A stretch of DNA of 64,000 nt from XN24 sp035514535 (GCA_035514535.1 DATKAZ010000037.1:58321-122320), one strand, 5' to 3'; positions 37,665 through 46,443 are shown, counted from the first letter of the stretch. Translations and numbers: made by a program. Notes: generated by a model not told the origin, from the sequence alone.

Positions 37665-38657
37665 CTAGGACCGGTCGAGCCAAGGCATGAGCGCGCGGAC
37701 GCGCTCACCCACGTGCTCGATCGGATGCGCCGCGGCCGCTGCGCGCCAGGCGGCCAGCGTCGGCGCGCCAGCGGCCATCTCGCGGTCGAGCTCGAGCGCG
37801 AACCGGCCGTCCCGGATCTCGGTGAGGATGGCCTGCATCGCCCGACGGCTTTCCGGGCCGATGACGCGGGGGCCGCGTGTCGCGTCCCCGAATGCCGCCG
37901 TGCTCGAGATCGAGCGGCGCATGCCGGCGATGCCGCGGCTCTGCACCAGGTCGGCGATCAGCTTGACCTCGTGCAGGCAGCAGAAATAGGCCAGCTCCTC
38001 CGGGTAACCGGCCGCGGTGAGCGTCTCGAACGCGGCCGTGATCAGCTGGCCCAGGCCGCCGCACAGCACTGCCTGCTCGGCAAACAGGTCGGTCTCGGTC
38101 TCTTCCTTGAAAGTCGTCGCGAACACGGCGGCGCGCGCGTGCCCGTTGGCCGCGGCGTAGGCCCCGGCCAACGCTGCCGCGGCACCGCTGGCGTCCTGGT
38201 GCACGGCGAGCAGGGCCGGCACGCCGCGGCCGAGCTCGTACTGGCGGCGCACCTGTTCGCCGATCCCCAGCGGGGCGATCAACACGACATCCAGGTCCGC
38301 ACGCGGCTCGAGGCGCCGGAAGTGGATGTTGTAGCCGTGCGCGAACAGGAGCGCGCCGCCGGGCTTCAGCCCGGCCGCGAGGACTTCCTCGTAAAGCCGG
38401 GGCTGGACTTCATCCGGCACCAGCATCACGCAGACGTCGCAGCCGGCGGCGGCCGCGTCGACCGGCAGGGTGGCCAGCCCCTCGCGCTCGCATTCGGCGC
38501 GACGCGGCGAACCGGGGCGCAAGCCCACCACGACGTCCACGCCCGAGTCCCGCAAATTGAGTGCCTGCGCCCGGCCCTGGGCACCGAAGCCGAGCACGGC
38601 GACACGACGCCCCGCGAGACGGTCGGGATCGAGCCGATCGCGGGTCAATGCTTCCAT
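37665..38657 (-). CDS. Ketol-acid reductoisomerase-like protein lacking two catalytic residues
   Basis: The 330-residue product aligns along its length with class I IlvC, which converts acetolactate to dihydroxyisovalerate using NADPH and two magnesium ions. The Rossmann motif GFGAQGRAQ, AHGYNIHF (His107), TETDLF (Asp190), Glu194, Glu230 and Ser251 are kept. The catalytic lysine of the APKGPG loop is Leu130 (APLGIG), and the metal-ligand glutamate at 226 is Cys (YFCCLHE). Both codons are unambiguous. These losses make normal IlvC activity doubtful. It lies upstream of pssA, where true ilvC often is, but no ilvB or ilvN is nearby. The ATG at 38657 is used. Confidence 0.85.
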   Translation of the reverse strand: MEALTRDRLDPDRLAGRRVAVLGFGAQGRAQALNLRDSGVDVVVGLRPGSPRRAECEREGLATLPVDAAAAGCDVCVMLVPDEVQPRLYEEVLAAGLKPGGALLFAHGYNIHFRRLEPRADLDVVLIAPLGIGEQVRRQYELGRGVPALLAVHQDASGAAAALAGAYAAANGHARAAVFATTFKEETETDLFAEQAVLCGGLGQLITAAFETLTAAGYPEELAYFCCLHEVKLIADLVQSRGIAGMRRSISSTAAFGDATRGPRVIGPESRRAMQAILTEIRDGRFALELDREMAAGAPTLAAWRAAAAAHPIEHVGERVRALMPWLDRS

Positions 38658-38772
38658 CAAGACTGCCGTCCTCCCAGTACCAACTGTACCGGCGACCTGC
38701 CCGGCCGCTAGAATGCGCCGTCATTGCCGCCGATTCCGGCCCCGCTCCAGACCACCAGAAAAGGCCCGCCCG

Positions 38773-40503
38773 ATGCGCCTCTCCGAGTATTCACTCAACA
38801 CTCTAAAGGAAGTTCCGGCCGGCGCGGAAATCATCAGCCACAAGCTGATGCTCAGGGCCGGGCTGGTCCGCCAGCTGGCCTCCGGGCTGTACTCCTGGCT
38901 GCCGGTCGGCGTCCGTGTATTGCGCAAGGTCGAGGCGATCGTGCGCGAGGAAATGGAGCGTGCCGGGGCCCAGGAAATGCTCATGCCGATGGTGCAGCCC
39001 GCCGAACTGTGGCGCGAGTCGCAGCGCTGGGACGCGTTCGGGCCCGAGCTGCTGCGCCTCAAGGACCGGCATCAGCGCGATTTTTGCCTCGGGCCGACTC
39101 ACGAAGAAGTCGTCACCGACCTCGCCCGGCGCGAGTTGAAAAGCTACCGGCAATTGCCCGTCAACTGGTACCAGATCCAGTCCAAGTTCCGTGACGAGAT
39201 CCGGCCGCGCTTCGGCGTCATGCGGGCGCGCGAATTTATCATGAAGGACGCCTACTCCTTCCATCTCGACGATGCCTGCCTGGGGCGGACGTATGCGCGC
39301 ATGCATGAAGCCTATGCGCGCGTCTGCGGCCGGCTGGGCCTCGCGTTTCGCGCGGTCGAGGCCGAAACCGGCAGCATTGGCGGCAACCTGTCACACGAGT
39401 TCCACGTGCTCGCGGACTCGGGCGAGGATGCGATTGCCTTTTCGGACGGTTCCGACTACGCCGCCAACGTGGAAAAAGCGCCCGCGCTGCCTCCGGCCGA
39501 GCCGCGCCCGGCCCCGGGCCGGCCGCTGGAGCGTGTCGCGACGCCTGCGGTACGCACGATCGCGCAGCTGACGGAGTTTCTCGGCGTCCCGGCCGCCCGG
39601 GTCCTGAAAACCCTGGTAGTGCTCGGCGAAGACGGCGGCGCCGTCGCGCTGGTCATTCGCGGCGACCACGAACTCAACGCGGTCAAGGCGGAGAAGCTTC
39701 CGGGCGTCGCTGCGCCGCTGCGCATGGCCGGCCCCGATGCGGTCTCCGCCGCCGCCGGTTGCGAGCCGGGGTTCGTCGGCCCGCGCGGGCTGGGCCTGAA
39801 GATCTACGCGGATCACGCCGCGCTCGCGGCCGCCGATTTCGTCTGTGGCGCCAACGAGGTGGATGCGCATCTCGTGAGTGTAAACTGGGGCCGCGATGTG
39901 CCGGAACCCGAGGCCGCGGACCTGCGCAACGTACAGCCCGGCGACCCCAGTCCCGATGGCAAAGGTCGGCTCAACATTGCGCGCGGCATCGAGGTCGGCC
40001 ATATCTTTCAGCTGGGCCGGAAATACAGCGAGGCGATGGGCGCCCTGGTGCTGGATGCCGACGGGCGCGAGCAGCCCATGACCATGGGCTGCTACGGCAT
40101 CGGCGTGACCCGCCTGGTGGCCGCCGCCATCGAGCAGAATTTCGACGAGCGCGGCATCGTGTGGCCCGAGCCGATCGCCCCCTTCCAGGTTGCGCTCGTG
40201 CCGATGAACATGCAGAAGAGCGAAGTCGTGCGCGCGGCCGTGGAACCACTGTACGCCGCGCTGCTGGCGGCAGGGGTCGATGTCGTGCTCGACGACCGCG
40301 ACGTGCGTCCCGGCGTCAAGTTCGCCGATATCGAGCTGCTCGGCATTCCGCACCGGGTCGTGGTCGGCGAACGCGGCCTCGCGGACGGCGCGCTGGAGTA
40401 TCGCGCGCGGCGCGCCGCCGACTCGGAAGTGCTGCCGCTGGACGAAGCCGTGGAGTTCCTCGTGGCGCGCGTTCACGCAGGTATCGCTCGCCACTCGCCA
40501 TGA
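38773..40503 (+). CDS. proS: Prolyl-tRNA synthetase (bacterial type with editing insertion)
   Basis: ProS charges tRNA-Pro. The 576-residue class II enzyme shows the motif 2 region FRDEIRPRFGVMRAREFIMKD (split by the loop), GPTHEEVVTD, the INS editing domain between motifs 2 and 3 (about 225-385), and motif 3 MGCYGIGVTRLVAA. A C-terminal anticodon-binding domain follows. The ATG at 38773 gives MRLSEY, the usual start; the frame is open further upstream inside the KARI-like gene. A possible -10 (TAGAAT, 38709-38714) lies upstream without a clear -35. Confidence 0.97.
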   Translation: MRLSEYSLNTLKEVPAGAEIISHKLMLRAGLVRQLASGLYSWLPVGVRVLRKVEAIVREEMERAGAQEMLMPMVQPAELWRESQRWDAFGPELLRLKDRHQRDFCLGPTHEEVVTDLARRELKSYRQLPVNWYQIQSKFRDEIRPRFGVMRAREFIMKDAYSFHLDDACLGRTYARMHEAYARVCGRLGLAFRAVEAETGSIGGNLSHEFHVLADSGEDAIAFSDGSDYAANVEKAPALPPAEPRPAPGRPLERVATPAVRTIAQLTEFLGVPAARVLKTLVVLGEDGGAVALVIRGDHELNAVKAEKLPGVAAPLRMAGPDAVSAAAGCEPGFVGPRGLGLKIYADHAALAAADFVCGANEVDAHLVSVNWGRDVPEPEAADLRNVQPGDPSPDGKGRLNIARGIEVGHIFQLGRKYSEAMGALVLDADGREQPMTMGCYGIGVTRLVAAAIEQNFDERGIVWPEPIAPFQVALVPMNMQKSEVVRAAVEPLYAALLAAGVDVVLDDRDVRPGVKFADIELLGIPHRVVVGERGLADGALEYRARRAADSEVLPLDEAVEFLVARVHAGIARHSP

Positions 40504-41075
40504 TGCGTGCGATCCTCGCGGCCGTCCTGCTGTTGCTGGCCGTCGCTGCGTGGCCCGCGACGCCGCCGGCCCCAGAAGACATCGACCCGGGGCTGCGTCG
40601 CGCGCTGCGCGAGGCGGCGGAGAACGCCGACAGTTTCGTGGATCGATTCGACGCGGAGGTCTGGCTGACGGACATGTCCCGGCGGCTCGCCGGCCAGGTG
40701 CCGGACTCCGAGGAGCGCATGCTGATCCTGCGCTTCGTGCACCGCCACGCCGCCATGTTCGACCTCCCGCCGGAGCTCGTGCTTGCGGTAATCGACGTGG
40801 AAAGCAATTTCGATCGTTACGCGATTTCGTGGGCCGGCGCGCTCGGCCTCATGCAGGTGATGCCGTTCTGGCGTAACGAGATCGGGCGCCCGGAGGACGA
40901 TCTGCACGATATCCAGACCAACCTCTTGTACGGGTGCCGCATCCTCGCCTACTACCTGGAGATGGAGGACGGCGACAGGCGCGCCGCGCTGGCACGCTAC
41001 AACGGCAGCCGCGGGCAACGCTGGTACCCGGACCGCGTCTTCGATCGCCTGAGTTCGAAGTGGTACCAGTACTGA
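40500..41075 (+). CDS. Lytic transglycosylase-like (SLT domain) exported protein
   Basis: A 191-residue secreted protein with an N-terminal signal peptide (MMRAILAAVLLLLAVAAWPA) and a goose-type lysozyme/SLT domain (about 80-185). The catalytic Glu is in AVIDVESNFDRYA, followed by GALGLMQVMPFW and the C-terminal ARYNGSRG motif of family 1 lytic transglycosylases, which cleave peptidoglycan to 1,6-anhydro ends. The ATG at 40500 overlaps the proS TGA (ATGA). It is shorter than MltE or MltC and lacks a lipobox, so it is probably periplasmic. Confidence 0.9.
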   Translation: MMRAILAAVLLLLAVAAWPATPPAPEDIDPGLRRALREAAENADSFVDRFDAEVWLTDMSRRLAGQVPDSEERMLILRFVHRHAAMFDLPPELVLAVIDVESNFDRYAISWAGALGLMQVMPFWRNEIGRPEDDLHDIQTNLLYGCRILAYYLEMEDGDRRAALARYNGSRGQRWYPDRVFDRLSSKWYQY

Positions 41076-41091
41076 ATCCCGCGGCCCGGCG

Positions 41092-41376
41092 TCACCCGGT
41101 CGAAAATGTCGCCGGCGGGACATCCGGCAATGCCGCGACGTTGACTTCCACGCGCTCCACGCGTGCCGCGGGGGGGCCGGCTTCGAGCCACGCGCACAAC
41201 GCATCCACCTGTGCCCGCGGGCCGATGGCCAGGACTTCGACCCGGCCGTCATCCAGGTTCAGCGCGTGGCCGACGACGCCGAGTTCGCGCGCGCGCCGCG
41301 CCGTACTGGCGCGAAAGAAGACCCCCTGCACGCGGCCGGAAACGATGCAGCAGCGTGAAACAGGCTCGCCGGACAC
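41092..41376 (-). CDS. acyP: Acylphosphatase
   Basis: Acylphosphatase hydrolyses acyl phosphates such as carbamoyl phosphate. The 94-residue product has the signature VSGRVQGVFFR with catalytic Arg (about 12-22) and the conserved Asn in HALNLDDGRVEV. The GTG at 41376 gives a normal family length; the frame stays open upstream but without homology. It lies seven bases after the DUF4398 gene and converges with the lytic transglycosylase gene. Confidence 0.92.
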   Translation of the reverse strand: MSGEPVSRCCIVSGRVQGVFFRASTARRARELGVVGHALNLDDGRVEVLAIGPRAQVDALCAWLEAGPPAARVERVEVNVAALPDVPPATFSTG

Positions 41377-41383
41377 CTGCGGT

Positions 41384-41692
41384 TCAGTCCCCCTGGGCGC
41401 GGGCGGCCTCGAGTGCCTGGGCCGCGCGCCGACGCGCATCGCGGGCGTCCTGGCGGGCGCTCGCGTAGGCTTCCCGCTGAAGTTTTCGCTCGGCGCTGGT
41501 AAGCAGGCGCTTGGCTTCCTGCAGCGCCGCCGGCGCGAGTTCGGCCGCGCCCGCCTCCTCCGCTGCCTGGATCGCCTGGCGGGCATCGCTCATTTCCTGC
41601 ACGGGCGCACTGACGCACGCCGCGAGCAGCACAAGCGCGGCGACAGCGACCCAGCGTGGCGCCAGGCGGATCCTGGCACGGACATCGGTCAT
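41384..41692 (-). CDS. DUF4398 lipoprotein
   Basis: A 102-residue lipoprotein. A signal peptide ends in the lipobox LLAAC (lipidated Cys about 26) and is followed by one long amphipathic helix rich in Ala/Glu/Arg, the DUF4398 domain (MSDARQAIQAAEEAGA...). DUF4398 proteins are small envelope proteins of unknown function, sometimes found with OmpA-like proteins. The start is the ATG at 41692; an earlier ATG at 41704 adds four residues. Likely co-transcribed with acyP. Confidence 0.85.
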   Translation of the reverse strand: MTDVRARIRLAPRWVAVAALVLLAACVSAPVQEMSDARQAIQAAEEAGAAELAPAALQEAKRLLTSAERKLQREAYASARQDARDARRRAAQALEAARAQGD

Positions 41693-41802
41693 TCGCGGGC
41701 CCACTCTCCCCCTTACCGGACGTACATGAAATTAGCAGCCGCCGCTTCAACCCGTCAAGCAGCGCTGCATCCCGGCACTGTCAAAAAAAATGGAGTCAAA
41801 TC

Positions 41803-42153
41803 ATGGCTGTGACGATTTATCATAATCCACGTTGTTCGAAGTCGCGGCAGACTCTGGCGTTGCTGGAGTCACGCAGCCTCAAGCCGCGGGTCGTCGAGTA
41901 CCTCAAGAATCCGCCCGACCGTGCGACCATCGCGGCGCTGCTGCGCAAGCTGGGCATTCCGGCGCGCGAACTCGTGCGGCGCACCGAACCGGAGTTCGCC
42001 ACTCTGGGCCTCGGTGCCCCGGGCGTATCCGACGAGGCATTTCTCGACGCGCTGGCAACGCACCCGAAACTCATCGAGCGCCCGATCGTGGTGGTCGGCC
42101 GGCAGGCGCGCATCGGGCGCCCACCCGAGGCCGTGCTCGAGATCCTGCCGTGA
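41803..42153 (+). CDS. ArsC-family arsenate reductase-like protein (YfgD type)
   Basis: A 116-residue thioredoxin-fold protein with the ArsC active-site segment YHNPRCSKSRQTL, where the Cys is the arsenate-binding residue, and a later Arg pair in the RRTEP segment, plus RPIVVVGRQARIGRP. The glutaredoxin-coupled arsenate reductase activity is known for ArsC, but chromosomal copies without an ars operon, as here, are often of uncertain role. The ATG at 41803 follows TGGAG. It is coupled to the flavodoxin-like gene by a GTGA overlap. Confidence 0.9.
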   Translation: MAVTIYHNPRCSKSRQTLALLESRSLKPRVVEYLKNPPDRATIAALLRKLGIPARELVRRTEPEFATLGLGAPGVSDEAFLDALATHPKLIERPIVVVGRQARIGRPPEAVLEILP

Positions 42154-42761
42154 CGCGTGTCCTCGTCGTCTACTACTCGCGCGACGGCAGCACCGCGGCG
42201 CTCGCTCGCCAGGTGGCGCGGGGCGTCGGCACGGCGAACGGTGCGGAGGCCCTGTTGCGCACCGTGCCGCCCGTCTCTCCGGCCACGGCAACGGCTTTGC
42301 CGCCGGTCCCGGAAGAAGGCGTGCCCTACGCCACGCTGGACGACCTGCGCGCCTGCGACGCGCTCGCGCTCGGCAGCCCGACGCGTTTTGGCAACATGGC
42401 GGCGCCCCTGAAGCATTTTCTCGACGGCACGAGCGAACTCTGGCTCGACGGCTCGCTCGCCGGCAAGCCGGCCGGGGTATTCACGTCGACCTCGACCCTG
42501 CACGGCGGGCAGGAAACGACCCTCGTCAGCATGATGCTGCCGCTGCTGCACCACGGCCTGGTGCTGCTCGGCCTGCCATACACCCTCCAGGCCCTGACCG
42601 ATACCCGCGAGGGCGGCTCGCCCTATGGCCCGTCGCACGTTGCGACGCCGGCGGCAGGGGCCGAGCTCAGCGAGCACGAGAAAGCCCTCGCGCGTGCGCT
42701 CGGCCGGCGGCTCGCCCTCGCCGGCACTGCGCTCCTGCCATTTCGCGAGGCGTTGCGTTGA
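42150..42761 (+). CDS. WrbA-family NAD(P)H:quinone oxidoreductase
   Basis: A 203-residue flavodoxin-like protein of the WrbA family, which reduces quinones in two-electron steps using FMN. It shows VLVVYYSRDGSTAALA (FMN phosphate loop), the GSPTRFGNMAAPLKHFLDGT segment split across two family motifs, and TSTLHGGQETTL. The GTG at 42150 overlaps the preceding TGA. Pairing of an ArsC-like gene with wrbA is common in gammaproteobacteria. The final codon overlaps the DUF2069 start. Confidence 0.92.
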   Translation: MTRVLVVYYSRDGSTAALARQVARGVGTANGAEALLRTVPPVSPATATALPPVPEEGVPYATLDDLRACDALALGSPTRFGNMAAPLKHFLDGTSELWLDGSLAGKPAGVFTSTSTLHGGQETTLVSMMLPLLHHGLVLLGLPYTLQALTDTREGGSPYGPSHVATPAAGAELSEHEKALARALGRRLALAGTALLPFREALR

Positions 42762-43126
42762 GGGCCGCCGAGGCCTCGCGCCTGACGGCTATTGCCGGTA
42801 TCGCGACCGGCATGTTACTGGGAATCGCGTGGCTCGGTCCCGCCGCATGGCGCATGGGGCTGCCGGGCGTGGCGGCCCTCGCCGCGCTGCTCGCGCCGCT
42901 CGGGATCGGCCTGCGCGGCCTGCTGCGCGCCCGGCTGCGCACCGGCCGCTGGCTGAGCCTCGCGCTGCCGTTCTACGGCGCCGGCCTGCTGGTGGGCGCC
43001 GCCGGCGATCCACAGGCGCGCGGCTGGATCACCGCGGGGGCGTTCTGCATGGCACTCGCATTCGCGGCCGTGCTCAGCTGGGTCAGGCAAGGCGGTCAGT
43101 CCGCCCTGCCTCGATCACGGACTTGA
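42758..43126 (+). CDS. DUF2069 inner-membrane protein
   Basis: A 122-residue membrane protein with four hydrophobic segments (about 12-30, 36-55, 67-83, 92-110), fitting the DUF2069 family of unknown function. The best start is a TTG at 42758 that overlaps the wrbA TGA (TTGA), the same coupling used by its upstream neighbours; the first internal ATG would lose the first helix. Its last 44 bases overlap the 3' end of hda on the opposite strand. Confidence 0.82.
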   Translation: MRAAEASRLTAIAGIATGMLLGIAWLGPAAWRMGLPGVAALAALLAPLGIGLRGLLRARLRTGRWLSLALPFYGAGLLVGAAGDPQARGWITAGAFCMALAFAAVLSWVRQGGQSALPRSRT

Positions 43127-43778
43127 CGAACGGCAACGTCAGCCGCTTGCCGGCCGCCAGCGAGGCTGCGTCGAGCGTATCCAGCCAGCCGCACAGGGCG
43201 CGCATGTCACGCGGCAGGCGCCGCAACAAATAGCGGGCGGCGTCGACAGGCAGATCCAGGCCGCGATGCCGCGCCCGGCGCTGCAGCGCCGCAATCCTGT
43301 CGTCGTCGCTCAGCGGGGCGAGCCGGTAGACGCCGCCCCAGGCGAGGCGGGACTGCAGGTCGGGCAACGAAAATTGTCTACCCGATGGGCCGGCGCTCGC
43401 GCTGACGACGAGACAACCGCCGCGTTCCCACAAGCCGTTGAACAACGCGAACGCCGCCAGCTCCCAGTCGGCCCGGCCGGCCAGGCGATCGATGTCATCG
43501 ATACAGACCAGGGCGCGATCCTGCCAGCCGTCCAGCACGCCCGGCCCGGCTGCGAGCAACTCCGCGGCCGGCAGGTACGCCGCGCCGGGCCGGGCGGCGC
43601 AGGCGGCCTGCAGCAGGTGGCTCTTGCCGCTGCCGCTCGGACCCCAAAGCCACAGCGCCGGACCTGCCGCGGCCGGGTCGGTGAGCACGGCGAGCACCGC
43701 GCCGTTCGGCCCGGGCTCGAAGGTATCGAACACCGCGAAATCACGCAGTCGGACGGCGAGCGGCAGCTGGCGCATCAT
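43083..43778 (-). CDS. hda: DnaA inactivator Hda
   Basis: Hda acts with the sliding clamp to trigger ATP hydrolysis by DnaA and so prevents re-initiation. The 231-residue DnaA-related AAA+ product has an N-terminal clamp-binding-like segment (RQLPLAV), a Walker A GPSGSGKSH (about 47-55), Walker B region LVCIDDIDRL, and an RLAWGGVYRL sensor segment. The ATG at 43778 overlaps the TGA of the CDP-alcohol transferase gene (ATGA). It lacks a DNA-binding helix-turn-helix, as expected for Hda. Confidence 0.93.
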   Translation of the reverse strand: MMRQLPLAVRLRDFAVFDTFEPGPNGAVLAVLTDPAAAGPALWLWGPSGSGKSHLLQAACAARPGAAYLPAAELLAAGPGVLDGWQDRALVCIDDIDRLAGRADWELAAFALFNGLWERGGCLVVSASAGPSGRQFSLPDLQSRLAWGGVYRLAPLSDDDRIAALQRRARHRGLDLPVDAARYLLRRLPRDMRALCGWLDTLDAASLAAGKRLTLPFVKSVIEAGRTDRLA

Positions 43779-44323
43779 GCCGTCGCGTCGCGCGCCCGCC
43801 GCGACCAGCGGATAACGTAGTCGATTCCGCTGACGACGACGGTCGCGAGGACGACCAGGCCGAGTGCGTTTATTGCGCCCCGCCCGGGGATCCCGAATAC
43901 GAGCCAGGACAATGTCAGCAGGATGTAGAGCAATTGCAGGACAGAATTCAGCTTGCTCACGACTGACGGCTCGGCGACGAGATTGCCGACGCGCAACTGG
44001 TACAGCCCGGCGCCGGTCACGATGACCAGGTCCCGGGTGACGACTGCGATCAGCAGCCAGCCGGGAACATACCCGGCCACCCACATGGTGACGTACGACG
44101 CGACCAGCAGCAGCTTGTCCGCCGCCGGGTCGAGCAGGCCGCCCAGGCGGCTCTGCCAGCCATAGCGCTTGGCGAGGAATCCGTCGAGGCCGTCCGTGGC
44201 CCCGGCGACGAAAAACAACACGAGCGCGAGCGGGTAGCGTCCGTCGAGAATCGCCCACACGATCGGGACCGTCAGCACCATTCTCATGATGCACAGCAGG
44301 TTGGGAATGTCCCGTGCTTTCAC
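43775..44323 (-). CDS. CDP-alcohol phosphatidyltransferase (PgsA-like)
   Basis: A 182-residue inner-membrane enzyme with about five helices and the CDP-alcohol signature DGLDGFLAKRYGW...LGGLLDPAADK (about 44-70). The sequence is most like phosphatidylglycerophosphate synthase, which makes PGP from CDP-diacylglycerol and glycerol-3-phosphate, but a second pgsA-like or cardiolipin synthase role is possible, so no symbol is assigned. Its ATG at 44323 overlaps the DUF2066 stop by four bases, and the arrangement DUF2066-this gene-hda is conserved in gammaproteobacteria. Confidence 0.88.
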   Translation of the reverse strand: MKARDIPNLLCIMRMVLTVPIVWAILDGRYPLALVLFFVAGATDGLDGFLAKRYGWQSRLGGLLDPAADKLLLVASYVTMWVAGYVPGWLLIAVVTRDLVIVTGAGLYQLRVGNLVAEPSVVSKLNSVLQLLYILLTLSWLVFGIPGRGAINALGLVVLATVVVSGIDYVIRWSRRARDATA

Positions 44324-45327
44324 CTCGCCACGCGATAGCTGAGCTCGCCGGTACCGTCGGGACGCAGCAGCCCGCCAAGGCGAACGGCCTCGTCAAGCGC
44401 GGCGGATTCCCCCCGCAACGCGACCCGGAACACGATTTCGTTGCCGTCGATCGACTCGACGCCGAGCGACTCCACGGATGTCAGGCTGCCGAGGAAGCGG
44501 CTGATCCGCCCGTAATCCTCGACCGAGTCCACGCCGGACACCGCCAGGCGGACCGCCCGGCTCTGCCCCGAGGAAACGACGGCGAAGCGTGCCGCAAACA
44601 GGTCGGCGAGGCGCTCAACGCTTTCGCCGGCCCCGCCGGACCAGCGCTCCGCGCCATCGAAAGCGTATAGCGACCAGCGGCCATGCCCGAGGTCGTCGCC
44701 GGTCAGCCGGCCCACCAGGACCGCATCCACGCCGTAGCGCTCCGACGCGGCGAGGATCGAATCCTCGAACCCGCCCCAGACCTCGGCAAACGACGCCTTG
44801 GCCCGGTCTTCCGCATCCAGCAGCGGAAAGACGATCGGCAAGCCGCGCTTGCGCGCGGCTTCGATGACTTCTGCGCGGACCGCCGCCTCTTCCTCGAATT
44901 CCTCGATGGAGGCCAGCACGAAGCGCTTGCCGCCGCCGGCGTCGACGGCGATCCACAACACGGTGGTGGGCCGTTCCGCGCCCCACACCGGTTGGCCGAG
45001 CCGCGCCAGTTCACTTTCCAGTGCGGCGCCGTCGAAGGCCACCCAGAGACTGTCCGGCGCCGGCTGGCGGAACTGCTGCGCATACGCAGAGGCATTGGCG
45101 AGCAAAGGCTCGACTTCCGGGCGGTCCCCCGCGTCCCGCCGCCCCGTCAGGCGGACCAGCACCTTCTTCAACGCCGCGCGAAAGGCCTCGTCGCGGCCGC
45201 CCTCGAAGGTGGCTTCGGCCTCGTACAGCCCATCCACGCGAGTGGTCGCGGCCGGCGCGGCCGCCGCGCAAAGCGCGAGAGCGGCCAACAGCACCGGCCT
45301 GGATGTGGAGCGAATCAACTGGAACAC
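44320..45327 (-). CDS. DUF2066 exported protein
   Basis: A 335-residue protein with a signal peptide (hydrophobic core about 10-25, cleavage near APAA), so it is probably periplasmic. The rest matches the DUF2066 family found next to hda and purM; its function is unknown. Readable conserved segments are FRAALKKVLVRLTGR and PTTVLWIAVD. The GTG at 45327 is the start. It is divergent from purM with 84 bases between them. Confidence 0.85.
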   Translation of the reverse strand: MFQLIRSTSRPVLLAALALCAAAAPAATTRVDGLYEAEATFEGGRDEAFRAALKKVLVRLTGRRDAGDRPEVEPLLANASAYAQQFRQPAPDSLWVAFDGAALESELARLGQPVWGAERPTTVLWIAVDAGGGKRFVLASIEEFEEEAAVRAEVIEAARKRGLPIVFPLLDAEDRAKASFAEVWGGFEDSILAASERYGVDAVLVGRLTGDDLGHGRWSLYAFDGAERWSGGAGESVERLADLFAARFAVVSSGQSRAVRLAVSGVDSVEDYGRISRFLGSLTSVESLGVESIDGNEIVFRVALRGESAALDEAVRLGGLLRPDGTGELSYRVAR

Positions 45328-45411
45328 TTTCCGGGTTATCCTGCCGCGGCTCTAACCGTCGGATAAAATACCACGCCACCGCCCCCGGGCCGCCAACTGG
45401 ATGCATCCCCG

Positions 45412-46443
45412 ATGAAGGACAGCTCGTCGCTGACGTACAAGGACGCCGGCGTAGACATCGACGCAGGCAACGCGCTGGTCGAGCGCATCAAGCCCCTGGT
45501 GGCCACTACCCGCCGACCCGGCGTGCTGTCGGGGATCGGTGGTTTCGGCGGCCTGTTCGAGCTGCCCCAGGGTTACCGGCGACCGGTGCTGGTCGCCGGC
45601 ACGGACGGCGTCGGCACGAAACTCAAGCTGGCCATCGAATCGGGCCGCCACGACAGCGTGGGCATCGATCTCGTCGCGATGTGCGTCAACGACGTCATCG
45701 TGCAAGGGGCGGAACCGCTGTTCTTCCTGGACTACTACGGCACCGGCCGGCTCGAGGTCGATGTGGCCGCCGCCGTCATCGCGGGCATCGCCGACGGCTG
45801 CCGCCAGGCCGGCGCCGCGCTGCTCGGCGGCGAGACGGCGGAGCTGCCGGGCTTTTACGAGGGCGGCGACTACGACCTGGCGGGCTTCTGCGTCGGGATC
45901 GTCGAATACGACCGGATCATCGACGGCAGCCGTGTTGCAGCAGGCGATGCCGTCGTGGGGATCGCGTCGTCGGGCCTCCACTCGAACGGCTACTCGCTGG
46001 CGCGCAAGGTGCTCGAGCGCAGCGGCGCGTCGCACGACACGCCCCTCGAGGGCCTGCCGCTCATAGACCACCTGCTGGCGCCGACGCGCATCTACGTCAA
46101 GCCGCTGCTGGCGCTGCTGGACGAGATCGAGGTCCACGCGATGGCGCATATCACCGGCGGCGGACTGCCGGAGAACCTGCCGCGCGTCCTGCCGGACGGA
46201 TTGATGGCCACCATCGACCGGGGCAGCTGGCGTCGCCCGGCAGTGTTCGACTGGCTGCAATCGGAGGGCGGCATCGCTGATGCGGAACTTTACCGCACCT
46301 TCAATTGCGGTCTCGGCATGGCAGTCGTCCTGCCCGAGTCCGCCGCGCAGCAGGCCGTCGCACTGCTGGGTGCGCACGGCGAACAGGCATGGATCGCGGG
46401 ACGCATCGAGGCCGGCGACCGGCGGGTAGTCCTCGCCGGATGA
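45412..46443 (+). CDS. purM: Phosphoribosylformylglycinamidine cyclo-ligase
   Basis: PurM closes the imidazole ring to give AIR in purine synthesis. The 343-residue product contains SSLTYKDAGVDIDAGN, GIGGFGGLFELP, the ATP-binding segment GTDGVGTKLKLA, the LGGETAELPGFY motif and GIASSGLHSNGYSLAR. Its stop overlaps the purN start (ATGA). A possible -10 (TAAAAT, 45364-45369) lies upstream without a clear -35. Confidence 0.98.
   Translation: MKDSSSLTYKDAGVDIDAGNALVERIKPLVATTRRPGVLSGIGGFGGLFELPQGYRRPVLVAGTDGVGTKLKLAIESGRHDSVGIDLVAMCVNDVIVQGAEPLFFLDYYGTGRLEVDVAAAVIAGIADGCRQAGAALLGGETAELPGFYEGGDYDLAGFCVGIVEYDRIIDGSRVAAGDAVVGIASSGLHSNGYSLARKVLERSGASHDTPLEGLPLIDHLLAPTRIYVKPLLALLDEIEVHAMAHITGGGLPENLPRVLPDGLMATIDRGSWRRPAVFDWLQSEGGIADAELYRTFNCGLGMAVVLPESAAQQAVALLGAHGEQAWIAGRIEAGDRRVVLAG

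Noticed and set aside
41783..41790. A8 run upstream of the ArsC-like gene as a phase-variation tract
   Set aside because: It is only eight bases, lies outside the coding sequence and between no recognisable -10 and -35 boxes.
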